From: Streptomyces avicenniae
GTDB lineage: Bacteria > Actinomycetota > Actinomycetes > Streptomycetales > Streptomycetaceae
Reading direction: 5' to 3'
Length of the DNA: 64,000 nt
Assembly (NCBI RefSeq): GCF_000719135.1
Contig: NZ_JOEK01000005.1
Span: 124,001 to 188,000, forward strand
This document shows positions 7,344-14,940 of this stretch, piece by piece. Position numbers and translations under genes: made by a program. Positions within the stretch are counted from its first letter, which is position 1. Each line of letters opens with the position of its first letter. The notes under the pieces are model-generated. The model did not search any database, was not told the DNA's origin, and saw nothing but the letters and a program-made list of their open reading frames with translations.

Positions 7344-8578
7344 GAGGAGACCTCACCGGTCTTCTCGCGCAGGGCGCCGCGCAGCGTGGCCTCGACCAGC
7401 TCCTCGATGCCGTCGTACCGGTCCCCCACGTGCTGGGCGTCCTCGTGCCCGATGCTGGTCCAGCCGGAGGCCAGCAGCCGGCGGCTTCCCAGCATCTTGT
7501 TGGCTTGCGCCGCGTACTTCGTCAGCCGGGCTACGGAGGGCTCCTCGAAGCCCCCGCCGGGGGAGGACGTCACCGGCTTTTCGAAGGCGGCGGCGAAGGA
7601 GAGCGGCCGGTCCGCGCGAACGGCGAGATGGATGAGACCGGGAGGGGTGTACGGGGCGGTGGAGTTCTTCTTGGCGCCGGGCAACGACTCGACGAACGTC
7701 GCGAGGAAGGCGCCGGTCAGCTCACGCACGCTCGCGGGGTCGTCACCGAGGTTGCCCGCCAGCTCCTCCAGGTCGACGGTGGCGAAGCGGTAGAACGTGC
7801 CGGCGCTGTACTGACCGTGCCCCATGTGACCGCTGCCGGTGGCGTCGTTCCACTCCTGGCTGATGTCGTCCACGGCCGAGAAGTAGTCGAACTCCACGTC
7901 GGTCTCGTGGGTGGTCATCGCGTGCGCGACCTGAACCGCCCCGTCCACGCCTGCGTCATCGACCTCGGCGAGCATGCGACCGAAGAGGTTGATCACGCCG
8001 TTTCGCGCCTTCAGCACCCCGTCGATCGCCGGCTGGGGCAGCACGCTCTTGTCGCCGGGCTTCTTGATGTCCTTGGCGGACTCCAGCTTCTCGCGGTGTT
8101 CCTCGGCGATGTCCGCCAGCTCCCGCACGGCGGTTTCCGGGACATAGACCAGCGCGTTGGTGAACACCTTGTTGGGGACGACCACCTTGGTGTCCTTCTT
8201 CGCGGCGCCCCCCTCGGATCCTTCCTTCTGCTTCTCCTTCGCCAGCTCGAACTTGATGCTGCTGCCGGCGGCCACGTGGGCGCCGGCACGTTCCGCGAGG
8301 GGCAACGGCCAGCCTCGCGTCTCCGCCAGCTCGCGCGTGACGCGCTCGCCGATCCGGCGTGTGCGGAGGGCTCGTTCGCCGATCTCCTCCTGGAACTTCT
8401 CCCGCGCCGCGCGCTTCCAGGACTGGCTACTGACCCGCGTGCGCTGGGCGTTGCCGTACTGGACGGTCTTCACCGAATTCGTGTCGTCCCTGTTGAGGTT
8501 GGCGAAGGGGACCGACTGAAGCACGTGGATGTCGATGAAACGGGCGGGACGAGTCGTTGCGGACACGGTCTTCTCCAT
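7340..8578 (-). CDS. cas7e: Cascade backbone subunit Cas7e (CasC)
   Basis: 412 residues from the ATG at 8578. It opens with RFIDIHVLQSVPFANLNRDD, then NSVKTVQYGNAQRTRVSSQS, the characteristic Cas7e start that contacts crRNA. A Lys/Glu-rich stretch (KEKQKEGSEGGAAKKDTK, near residue 120) is an insertion in the thumb region. Six copies normally form the Cascade backbone. A 73-nt gap separates it from cse2, the largest gap within the operon after cse1. Confidence 0.96.
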   Translation of the reverse strand: MEKTVSATTRPARFIDIHVLQSVPFANLNRDDTNSVKTVQYGNAQRTRVSSQSWKRAAREKFQEEIGERALRTRRIGERVTRELAETRGWPLPLAERAGAHVAAGSSIKFELAKEKQKEGSEGGAAKKDTKVVVPNKVFTNALVYVPETAVRELADIAEEHREKLESAKDIKKPGDKSVLPQPAIDGVLKARNGVINLFGRMLAEVDDAGVDGAVQVAHAMTTHETDVEFDYFSAVDDISQEWNDATGSGHMGHGQYSAGTFYRFATVDLEELAGNLGDDPASVRELTGAFLATFVESLPGAKKNSTAPYTPPGLIHLAVRADRPLSFAAAFEKPVTSSPGGGFEEPSVARLTKYAAQANKMLGSRRLLASGWTSIGHEDAQHVGDRYDGIEELVEATLRGALREKTGEVSS

Positions 8579-8651
8579 GCTGCTGTTGGTGGCTTCGAAA
8601 GGTTGGGAAAGGCGGGCGCCTCGCGCGAGTGAGGACCGTTGTCAGGCCGGG

Positions 8652-9425
8652 CTATTCCGGGGACTCCTCGGTGGAGTCCTCGTCCCCGCCGGCCTGGTTC
8701 GCGTCGAGGTGACGCCGGCGGTAGAAGTCCTGAAGCCAGCGCCGGGCGATTCGCCCGGAGTGGTCCGGCCAGGCGATGAGGTCGGCCAGAAGCTGGGCCC
8801 AGTCGACGGGAACGTCGAGCTGGCGGAGATAGAGAACGGACGCGGGCAGGCTCCGGTGAATGCCGCTGGCGCCCTGTCGGGTGAGCATGTTCAACCGGCT
8901 CTCCGCCGCACTTTCCCTCATCTTCCGGTCCCCACCGGGAACTTCCGCCACGGCCTCGGCGAAGGCGCTGCCCAGGCTGGGCCCCCAGCGCTCTGGGGTC
9001 TCGGCCGGCACAGCGGACTCGGCATCGTTGCCGCCAGGGACATCGGTGGAGCCGGTGGAGTCGGGGCCGCTCTCGGGGCTCTGAACACTGTTGTCCGAAC
9101 GCTCGGCGCTCGCTCCGTCCGGCGCCTCGTCCTCGTCCTCGTCGTCCTCGTTCTCGGTGGCCCGGGGGCGGGAGGCAATCAACGCGGCGACGGTGAAGTA
9201 GGCCCGCTGGATGGCGTCGGAGGCGTTCTTCGGCAGCCATGGGACGATGTAGCGGTTCATCGCGAAGGTGCTGCGGTTGTCGATGTTCTGCCGAAGCCCG
9301 GCTCGGAGTGCGACACGGGCGCCCGGGTTCTCGGAACAGATCCGGTCGATCCGGGTCACGTACTCGACGAGCTTCTGACGGTGCTCCGCCGCCCGGTCGA
9401 GCTTCGGCGACTCGGTGGTGGTCAA
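8652..9425 (-). CDS. cse2: Cascade small subunit Cse2 (CasB) with acidic insertion
   Basis: 257 residues, clearly longer than E. coli CasB (about 160). Residues 1-85 (RQKLVEYVTRIDRICSENPG; STFAMNRYIVPWLP) and about 147-240 (WGPSLGSAFAEAV; RLNMLTRQGASGIHRSLPAS) align with the two halves of the small subunit. Between them, residues 86-146 are Asp/Glu/Ser-rich and almost certainly disordered. Cse2 dimers stabilise the R-loop along the non-target strand. The insertion looks like a linker rather than a domain. Confidence 0.9.
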   Translation of the reverse strand: MTTTESPKLDRAAEHRQKLVEYVTRIDRICSENPGARVALRAGLRQNIDNRSTFAMNRYIVPWLPKNASDAIQRAYFTVAALIASRPRATENEDDEDEDEAPDGASAERSDNSVQSPESGPDSTGSTDVPGGNDAESAVPAETPERWGPSLGSAFAEAVAEVPGGDRKMRESAAESRLNMLTRQGASGIHRSLPASVLYLRQLDVPVDWAQLLADLIAWPDHSGRIARRWLQDFYRRRHLDANQAGGDEDSTEESPE

Positions 9426-9463
9426 AGTCTGTTTCCCCTCCTTCTTGGTCTTGTCGGTTCCGT

Positions 9464-11074
9464 TCAGCTCTTGTCAGCTGTCAGCTCTGCGTCTGGCTGT
9501 TTCCCGGGAGGCCGCCGTAGGCCGACGCGTGCCTCGAACACAGCCTTGGCGCCTCGTTGGCTCCCGGTGATGCTGCGCGTGACCTCGTCGTAGGCGTTCT
9601 CCGCGAGCCGGAGAAAGGCTCTACGGGCGTCCTGGAAGTCGAAGCCCGGGTCGATCTGTTCGGGATCGCGGCTCAACTCACGGAAAACCGCCCAGAACTG
9701 GTCCTCCGCTCCGGGCCAGTACCGGGCGGCGGCAGGCGTCGTCCACGCGCTCGCATCGCTCGTGGGATCGCCCATGTACGTCTTCCAGGCCCGTGCCAGC
9801 GCCCGATCCAGACGGAAGCCGTAACGCTCGCCCAACTGCCGAAGCTTGGCGACCGGGTGGGCGGTCCGCGGGACTCTCTCCTCCACGAACCCGAGAACCG
9901 GCGGCGTGGAGCCGTCAACGAACTGCGTGTCCTTGGCCTGACCGTCCTGCTCGAATCCCAGGGCGCGCACCCGGAGTCTGACCTCCTCGGGCATCTCGGC
10001 GGCCGAGGCGAACACCTTCGGCCGCCTGGCCTGAGCGGGACCCCCCGGCTCAGCGAGCAGCAACGCGTCCAGGTCCCGCCAGAGCGCGCGCCGCGAGTCC
10101 GCTGGGCGCGGGTAGCGGTTTCCCTGCTGACTGATCTGCCAGATCAGGAAGTCGTCGTCCCTGGTCATGCGCCCCGCCCGGTTTCCCCAGGTGATGTACG
10201 CGTCGCGCACCAGAGTGGGCGTGCCGTGGTTGTCGCGCGAGTCATCGTCAGGTACGAGCAGGAGCGCGTGTTGGGAGCGGCCGGTCAGCCGGGAACAAGG
10301 CCCTACCGGCTCCCTCGGCACCGCGGCGGGGTCCAGCAGCTCCGGCAGCTCCCAGGGGCAGTGGTCCTCGTCGAGCCGGTCGCGTGGGTCAGGCGGCACC
10401 AGGCCGGCCAGCAACGTCTCGAAGAGCGTCTCGCCCTCCGGGTGGTACGACAGAGCGGTCCGAAGCGGGCCAGCTGTCGCGCTGGCGGTCTTCTCCCCGT
10501 CCACCTCACGGGCGGAGCACCGCCCGGAGGGCCCCCAGTAGTGCCACACCAGCAGGTTGAGAACAGCTTCCGAAACCGTCGGCGGGTCCGGCTTCGCGTC
10601 CGAATTGTGACGGAACCAGGCGTGGTTGTTGCCTGCGGGCCGCGTCACGACCAGCTTGTTGACCCCGGCGGTCTTGGCCGGGTCGCACTGCTTCTCCAGC
10701 CTCGGGTCCTGCATCCACGGGCGTCCCCCCTCGGGGTCGAACACCAGGAAGCGGTGCGCGTAACGGTCGGCGTACTCCGCGATCCCGTCGGCCGGCAGCC
10801 GGCCTTCCTCCCACACCTGTTGACGCCGATCGGCCCAGTCGTCCTCCGATGTGCCCACCCTGTCCAGGCCCGTGACGCGCACGGTCAGCGCGTACAGCAC
10901 CCGCAACAACGCGGAGTGCGTCGGCGGGTCCACCACGGCCAACCCGGCGATCTCGTGGGCACGGCGCAACAGCTCGGCGAGCCCGACTTGTTCGGACCGT
11001 GGCGTAGGCGCCGTTCCGGTCCACTGGACAGGAACCCACGGCTCCTCAAGTAGATCGAACCCACCCGTCGTCAT
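9464..11074 (-). CDS. cse1: Cascade large subunit Cse1 (CasA)
   Basis: 536 residues. The ATG at 11074 is preceded by AAGGAG; upstream in-frame codons lack a ribosome site. The N-terminus FDLLEEPWVPVQW is the Cse1 signature. Cse1 reads the PAM and recruits Cas3 once the R-loop is complete. It is the first gene of the seven-gene Cascade/adaptation operon and follows a 513-nt gap that should hold the operon promoter. Confidence 0.95.
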   Translation of the reverse strand: MTTGGFDLLEEPWVPVQWTGTAPTPRSEQVGLAELLRRAHEIAGLAVVDPPTHSALLRVLYALTVRVTGLDRVGTSEDDWADRRQQVWEEGRLPADGIAEYADRYAHRFLVFDPEGGRPWMQDPRLEKQCDPAKTAGVNKLVVTRPAGNNHAWFRHNSDAKPDPPTVSEAVLNLLVWHYWGPSGRCSAREVDGEKTASATAGPLRTALSYHPEGETLFETLLAGLVPPDPRDRLDEDHCPWELPELLDPAAVPREPVGPCSRLTGRSQHALLLVPDDDSRDNHGTPTLVRDAYITWGNRAGRMTRDDDFLIWQISQQGNRYPRPADSRRALWRDLDALLLAEPGGPAQARRPKVFASAAEMPEEVRLRVRALGFEQDGQAKDTQFVDGSTPPVLGFVEERVPRTAHPVAKLRQLGERYGFRLDRALARAWKTYMGDPTSDASAWTTPAAARYWPGAEDQFWAVFRELSRDPEQIDPGFDFQDARRAFLRLAENAYDEVTRSITGSQRGAKAVFEARVGLRRPPGKQPDAELTADKS

Positions 11075-11169
11075 GAGTCTCCTTGCTTGCTTCACCATGG
11101 TCAGCCGGTCCCCGCCACCGAGCGGGGGTGGCCCGTGAGTACCGAGACGGAGCCGTTGCCGTGTTGCAG

Positions 11170-11198
11170 GTACTGCCCGCGCGAGCGGGCGTTGCGGA
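11170..11198 (+). ncRNA. CRISPR-repeat-like hairpin (possible pseudo-repeat)
   Basis: Read on the plus strand, this 29-nt stretch begins GTACT and holds stem GCCCGC-GCGA-GCGGGC at positions 6-21. That is exactly the register and loop of the array-2 repeat (GTGCT, stem CTCCGC-GCGA-GCGGAG), with base changes compensated on both stem sides. The last 8 nt (GTTGCGGA) differ from the normal handle. It could be a relic repeat, or part of a crRNA-like regulator RNA processed by Cas6e. No second repeat follows at 61 nt, and transcription is not shown. Confidence 0.35.
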
Positions 11199-11373
11199 TG
11201 TCGTGGGTTCCGCTCTGCCAAGGTGGAATCCGCGCTCCGCGCTACGACCGACTCATGAGAACCGCCCGCGCTCCGGCTTCAGGCCGCCTGGTACGGCTCC
11301 AAGCCAGTACCGAGACGGAGCCATATTCACTATCTAGCGTAAGAGAGTATTGAGACGGAGGCGGTCTCATAAC

Positions 11374-11405
11374 CATATACGGAGCCGATAGGCTCCTCGC
11401 GTTGA
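11374..11405 (-). promoter_or_regulatory. Self-target (protospacer) of array-2 spacer 1
   Basis: This 32-nt stretch, read on the minus strand, is identical to the spacer at 14970-15001. Identity extends 4 nt before the spacer (TCCG, as in the repeat) and 2 nt after (GT), so 11372-11409 matches 38 nt. The bases where a PAM would be read equal the repeat end. In E. coli type I-E such a flank is treated as self and is not cleaved. The site lies about 300 nt upstream of the cse1 start. Confidence 0.9.
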
Positions 11406-11587
11406 CGGAGCCCAAGTACGCCGCCCGTTAACGGAGTTATCTGCGCAGCAGCTAGCAGAGGGGAGGTTTGCCTTCTTGACTCGCCGCGAGAGATGGCGCG
11501 GACGGGCCCGGACAGGAGCCGCAGTCGTACTAATCCTTGCCCGATTAGCGCGACTCCGACCACCTGCGGCAAGCCTTGGAATTCTCA

Positions 11588-14473
11588 TCAGCTCCGCTCC
11601 AGCCCCAGATGAGAGCTGGCGAACCTGCTCTCGCCAACGTCGTGAATCCATGGGCCGCCGTGGCCGTCACAGCCCATGGGAAGCAGAACCAACTGCCGTA
11701 GCAGCGTCTGCTTCTCCCAGCTCTCCGGCCGTTCCATGCGGCCAGCCGCGTCGCGCGCCCACTTGCCCGGGACCGGGGTCACGAACTGCATCAGCTGACG
11801 CACAGAGTCACGCGATGGCTGCTTGTTCCAGTCGCGTGGCAGGGGAATGGCCCCTTCTCTGTCCAGGGTGAAGCGGTCCGGCGACTGCTCGTAGAGGCAG
11901 AGCACCCGGCCGGTGTCCGCGCCGAGGCGGGTTGTCAGGAGGTCCTCCGTGACGCCAACCTCCCGTTTGCTCAGCCGGCCGAGATCGCCGTTCACGCCGT
12001 CGGGCGAGACCATGTGGACCGTGGTGGCCATACTCTTCTCGACCATCTCGCGGGCGCTCCGGTCGAGATCCATCCCTTTGAGCTGGCGCAGCGCCGCCTC
12101 GTCCAGCCCGTGCGCGAAGTCCTCCGCGTAGACCTCGTCGATGAGGCGCTGGACGTCGTCGGGGACGGTGATCTCCCCTTCGGGGAGCTGGTCGAGCAAG
12201 GTCACGGTGCGGACCAGCAGGCTCGGGTCGTACACCGCGGTCATCGCGCCGGGGAGCCCCGAAGCGCTGGCGCTGCCCGCCGGGGCCAGAACCACCAGGG
12301 GTGGGCGATCCTCGTCGGCAAGCCAGGCGGGCCGGCCGGACCACCCGCGGGCGTGGCGGCAGCAGCGGCCGGCGCGTTGCAGGAGTTGGGCCAACGGCGC
12401 CAGGTCACTGACGACGAGGTCGAAGTCCAGATCGAGTGATTGTTCGACTACCTGTGTGGCCACCAGAATCGACCCCGGCCGTGCTTCAACCGCGGGGGCG
12501 TCCTGGGCGGTGTGCGGCTTGCCGTAGGCCGCTTCGCACTCCTCGCTGATCCGTTGGCGCTCGCGGGCGGGGAAGCGGGAGTGCAGCAGTCGGATACCGC
12601 CGTCCCGTTCCGCCAGTTCGGGAAACGCTCCGCACAAGTCGCGGTACGTCTGCTGCGCTTCGGCGACGGTCGTGCAGCAGACCAACGCGGTGCCGCCCTC
12701 AGTCGAGATCGGGGCGAGTACCTCGCGAAGGATCGCTCGACGCCCTCCCTTCCGGGTGGGGTTCAGATGCGGTTCCCTGACGTCCCAGGCGACCATCCGG
12801 AGATCGACGTCGAGGGTTCGTCCACGCAGCGTGCCCGTGGGCCGCGGCTTCGTGACCTGCCCCGTTCGCACGTCCGCGAACAGCCAGCCCGGGTAGCAGG
12901 GATCGAACTCCAGCGGTTCGGTGAAACCGGCGCCCCGGCGGTAAGCCTCCACGAGGGAGCCGGCGGCCTGCCCGGTAAGTGTCGCCGAGAGAAGCACCAC
13001 CGGCGTCCTCAGCGCTCCGAGCCATTCGAGAAGACGCACCAGATGCTGCTGCATCCAGGGCCCGTAGGCGTGGGCCTCGTCAACGATGAAGACTTTCTCC
13101 GACAACCCGAAGAGCCGGAGCGTGTTGTGCTTGACGGGCAGCATCGCCGCCAGCGCCTGGTCGATGGTCCCGGCACCGAGAGAAGCCAGGATCGGCCGCT
13201 TGGCGCCGCGCAACCAACCGTCGGACTCGATGACCGTGCTCTGTGCGGCACTGACCTCCTCCACCTCGAAGGAAGCCTCCACACCATCCGGCTCGTCGGC
13301 GGGGTTGTCGGTGTAGACGGGACTGAGCCACGCCATGGAGTGGAGGAGGGTGAGCGCGCGTTCGCCCGACAGCGCGGCCTTGGCGTACTTCCGCACGCGA
13401 GGGAACATCCCGTCGGCCGTCGCCATCGTGGGGAGCGCGAAATAGAGGCCCCGGGCGTCCGCGGCGCGCCCCAGGACGGACGCGGCGAACAGAGCGGCCT
13501 CCGTCTTCCCGTCGCCGGTGGGCGCGGTCACCAGGACGAGCCCCGGCCCCCGTTCCTCGACCAGCGCCGGCAACCGCTCGACGATGTCGCGCTGGAGCGG
13601 GTTCGGCGAGAAGGGGAAGATCGCGTCGAAGCTTCGCTCGTCGAAACGCGCTCGGCCCAGGCGACTTCTGCCGACGGCGTCCTCGGCCTGGAGAACGGCG
13701 CGCGCGAAGTGCGCGTCCAACTGCTCCGGGGTGCCGGCCCAGTCGGGTGGGGGGAGAAGCGCACGGACGCTCGGCGTCTGGCTGGCCAACCAGTCGGCCA
13801 CGACCACGAGTCCGGCGACGACGACGGCCAACTCGGCCGGAAGCCCAGCCGTAGGGACGCCGTCGGCCCCGAGGACCCGCCGCACCTCGTGAAGATGGAC
13901 GCGCCGTTGCTCGCCCCAGCCCTCCTCGCCCAACGCCGGTTGAGACCGGCTGTCCAGCAGCAGATCCCTCCGCTTGAGCACGCCGCCGAAATGCCCGTGG
14001 TGACCGCCGAGAAGCTGAGCCACCTGGTGAGCAACGGACCTGCGACTCGTGGCGTGATCCGGATAGCCGATCTCGGCCAGCAGACTGACCAGCGCCCAGT
14101 GGGTGGCCATCTCGTGCCGGAACTCGCGGTGCTTCTCGGCGCCCTGGCTGAAGCGGTAGAACGACTCACCGCTCAGCCGTCCGAACGCGGCCGGGACCTG
14201 GGCCTGGAAGGGTGGGGTGATCTTCCCCAGGTCGTGCAAGGCTGCCCAGAACGCCGTGACTTCGCGCGCCGCCTCGACCGTGAGACCGAGCGCCGCGGCG
14301 ATACGGGCCCGCACGGTCTCGCCCAACACCGTGTCCCACAGCACGCGGTAGACCGCCCCCGTGTCCAGCAGGTGACACACCACCGGGTACGGCCTGTCCA
14401 GCCCGTGCTCCTTGCCCCACAGCCGGGTGTCCAGGGCCGTGCACGTCGCCGCTCCGAGTCCCTCGTCAGTCAC
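11588..14473 (-). CDS. cas3: CRISPR nuclease-helicase Cas3
   Basis: 961 residues from the GTG at 14473; the frame is open to 14662 and ATG starts further upstream cannot be excluded, as no strong ribosome site marks any. It has an HD nuclease (FWAALHDLGKI; HQVAQLLGGHHGHFGG), a Walker A (TAPTGDGKTEAALFA), a DEAH box (FIVDEAHAYG), SATL, and motif VI (LLQRAGRCCRH). Cas3 is recruited by target-bound Cascade and degrades DNA. It is separated from cse1 by 513 nt, so it probably has its own promoter. Confidence 0.94.
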   Translation of the reverse strand: MTDEGLGAATCTALDTRLWGKEHGLDRPYPVVCHLLDTGAVYRVLWDTVLGETVRARIAAALGLTVEAAREVTAFWAALHDLGKITPPFQAQVPAAFGRLSGESFYRFSQGAEKHREFRHEMATHWALVSLLAEIGYPDHATSRRSVAHQVAQLLGGHHGHFGGVLKRRDLLLDSRSQPALGEEGWGEQRRVHLHEVRRVLGADGVPTAGLPAELAVVVAGLVVVADWLASQTPSVRALLPPPDWAGTPEQLDAHFARAVLQAEDAVGRSRLGRARFDERSFDAIFPFSPNPLQRDIVERLPALVEERGPGLVLVTAPTGDGKTEAALFAASVLGRAADARGLYFALPTMATADGMFPRVRKYAKAALSGERALTLLHSMAWLSPVYTDNPADEPDGVEASFEVEEVSAAQSTVIESDGWLRGAKRPILASLGAGTIDQALAAMLPVKHNTLRLFGLSEKVFIVDEAHAYGPWMQQHLVRLLEWLGALRTPVVLLSATLTGQAAGSLVEAYRRGAGFTEPLEFDPCYPGWLFADVRTGQVTKPRPTGTLRGRTLDVDLRMVAWDVREPHLNPTRKGGRRAILREVLAPISTEGGTALVCCTTVAEAQQTYRDLCGAFPELAERDGGIRLLHSRFPARERQRISEECEAAYGKPHTAQDAPAVEARPGSILVATQVVEQSLDLDFDLVVSDLAPLAQLLQRAGRCCRHARGWSGRPAWLADEDRPPLVVLAPAGSASASGLPGAMTAVYDPSLLVRTVTLLDQLPEGEITVPDDVQRLIDEVYAEDFAHGLDEAALRQLKGMDLDRSAREMVEKSMATTVHMVSPDGVNGDLGRLSKREVGVTEDLLTTRLGADTGRVLCLYEQSPDRFTLDREGAIPLPRDWNKQPSRDSVRQLMQFVTPVPGKWARDAAGRMERPESWEKQTLLRQLVLLPMGCDGHGGPWIHDVGESRFASSHLGLERS

Positions 14474-14662
14474 GTGTGTATCGAAGCAAGCGCCACTGAC
14501 AGGCGACCCCTTCGAAGCGGGTTCCGGACGCGCACAGGCGACCGGCAGTGACCGACTTCCGGCCATACGCGGAAAGATCACCATGCGGGCGTTGCCGCCT
14601 GGATGATCATGCACACTCGCTGTAACCAGCCATGAAGCGCCCCGAACGCCATCGACGAGCAC

Positions 14663-14940
14663 CGGGGGCGGTCTTCACCGCCGTCGCTTTCGAGACAAAA
14701 GCCAGGGAAAATCGCCTCCTGCCGCTACCGTCCGAAAAACGCCCCTATCGCAGGGTCGTTGTTCTGAAGCCCTGCCCGCGACGGGCTTCGCCGACGACGC
14801 CGACGTCCGGCTCTCGGAGCCGGGCACGGCGCAGCGGGCGGCGCCTAGACTTGCGGCATGGGAAGCAGGACCGGCCTGGGGCCCGCGGCCGCCAATGGCA
14901 AAGGAATGGCAAACCGCCTCTAACGCCGCAGGTCAAAAAG
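14663..14940 (+). promoter_or_regulatory. Leader of array 2 and cas3 upstream region
   Basis: The region upstream of array 2 is AT-richer than its surroundings in patches (GAAAAATCGC-like and GAAAAAACGCC-like runs around 14700-14745). It holds a 7-bp hairpin GAAGCCC/GGGCTTC at 14766-14789, a -10-like TAGACT at 14848, and a doubled AATGGCAAA motif about 25-45 nt before the first repeat. It ends CGCAGGTCAAAAAG, matching the end of leader 1. It should contain the array promoter and the integration signal. The cas3 promoter, in the opposite direction, must lie near its left end. Confidence 0.6.

Larger units (their letters stand above)
11138..11436. promoter_or_regulatory. Repeat-rich control region between cas3 and cse1
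   Basis: The gap 11075-11587 has no gene. It carries a 17-bp sequence AGTACCGAGACGGAGCC at 11138 and 11306 and a variant at 11346. The hexamer ACGGAG recurs at 11147, 11315, 11355, 11379, 11405 and 11431, the last four 24-26 nt apart. Inverted repeats TGAGAC-N7-GTCTCA (11351-11369) and GGAGCC-GATA-GGCTCC (11381-11396) overlap them. The stretch 11323-11380 is unusually AT-rich. This is most likely the Cascade operon promoter with several regulator sites. Confidence 0.6.

Noticed and set aside
11223..11251. A possible second pseudo-repeat (GTGGAATCCGCGC) after the hairpin at 11170
   Set aside because: It lies 53 nt rather than 61 nt downstream and cannot form the repeat stem; similarity is limited to the first 13 positions.
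12440..14551. 703-residue plus frame opposite cas3
   Set aside because: Shadow frame; cas3 has all HD and helicase motifs on the other strand.
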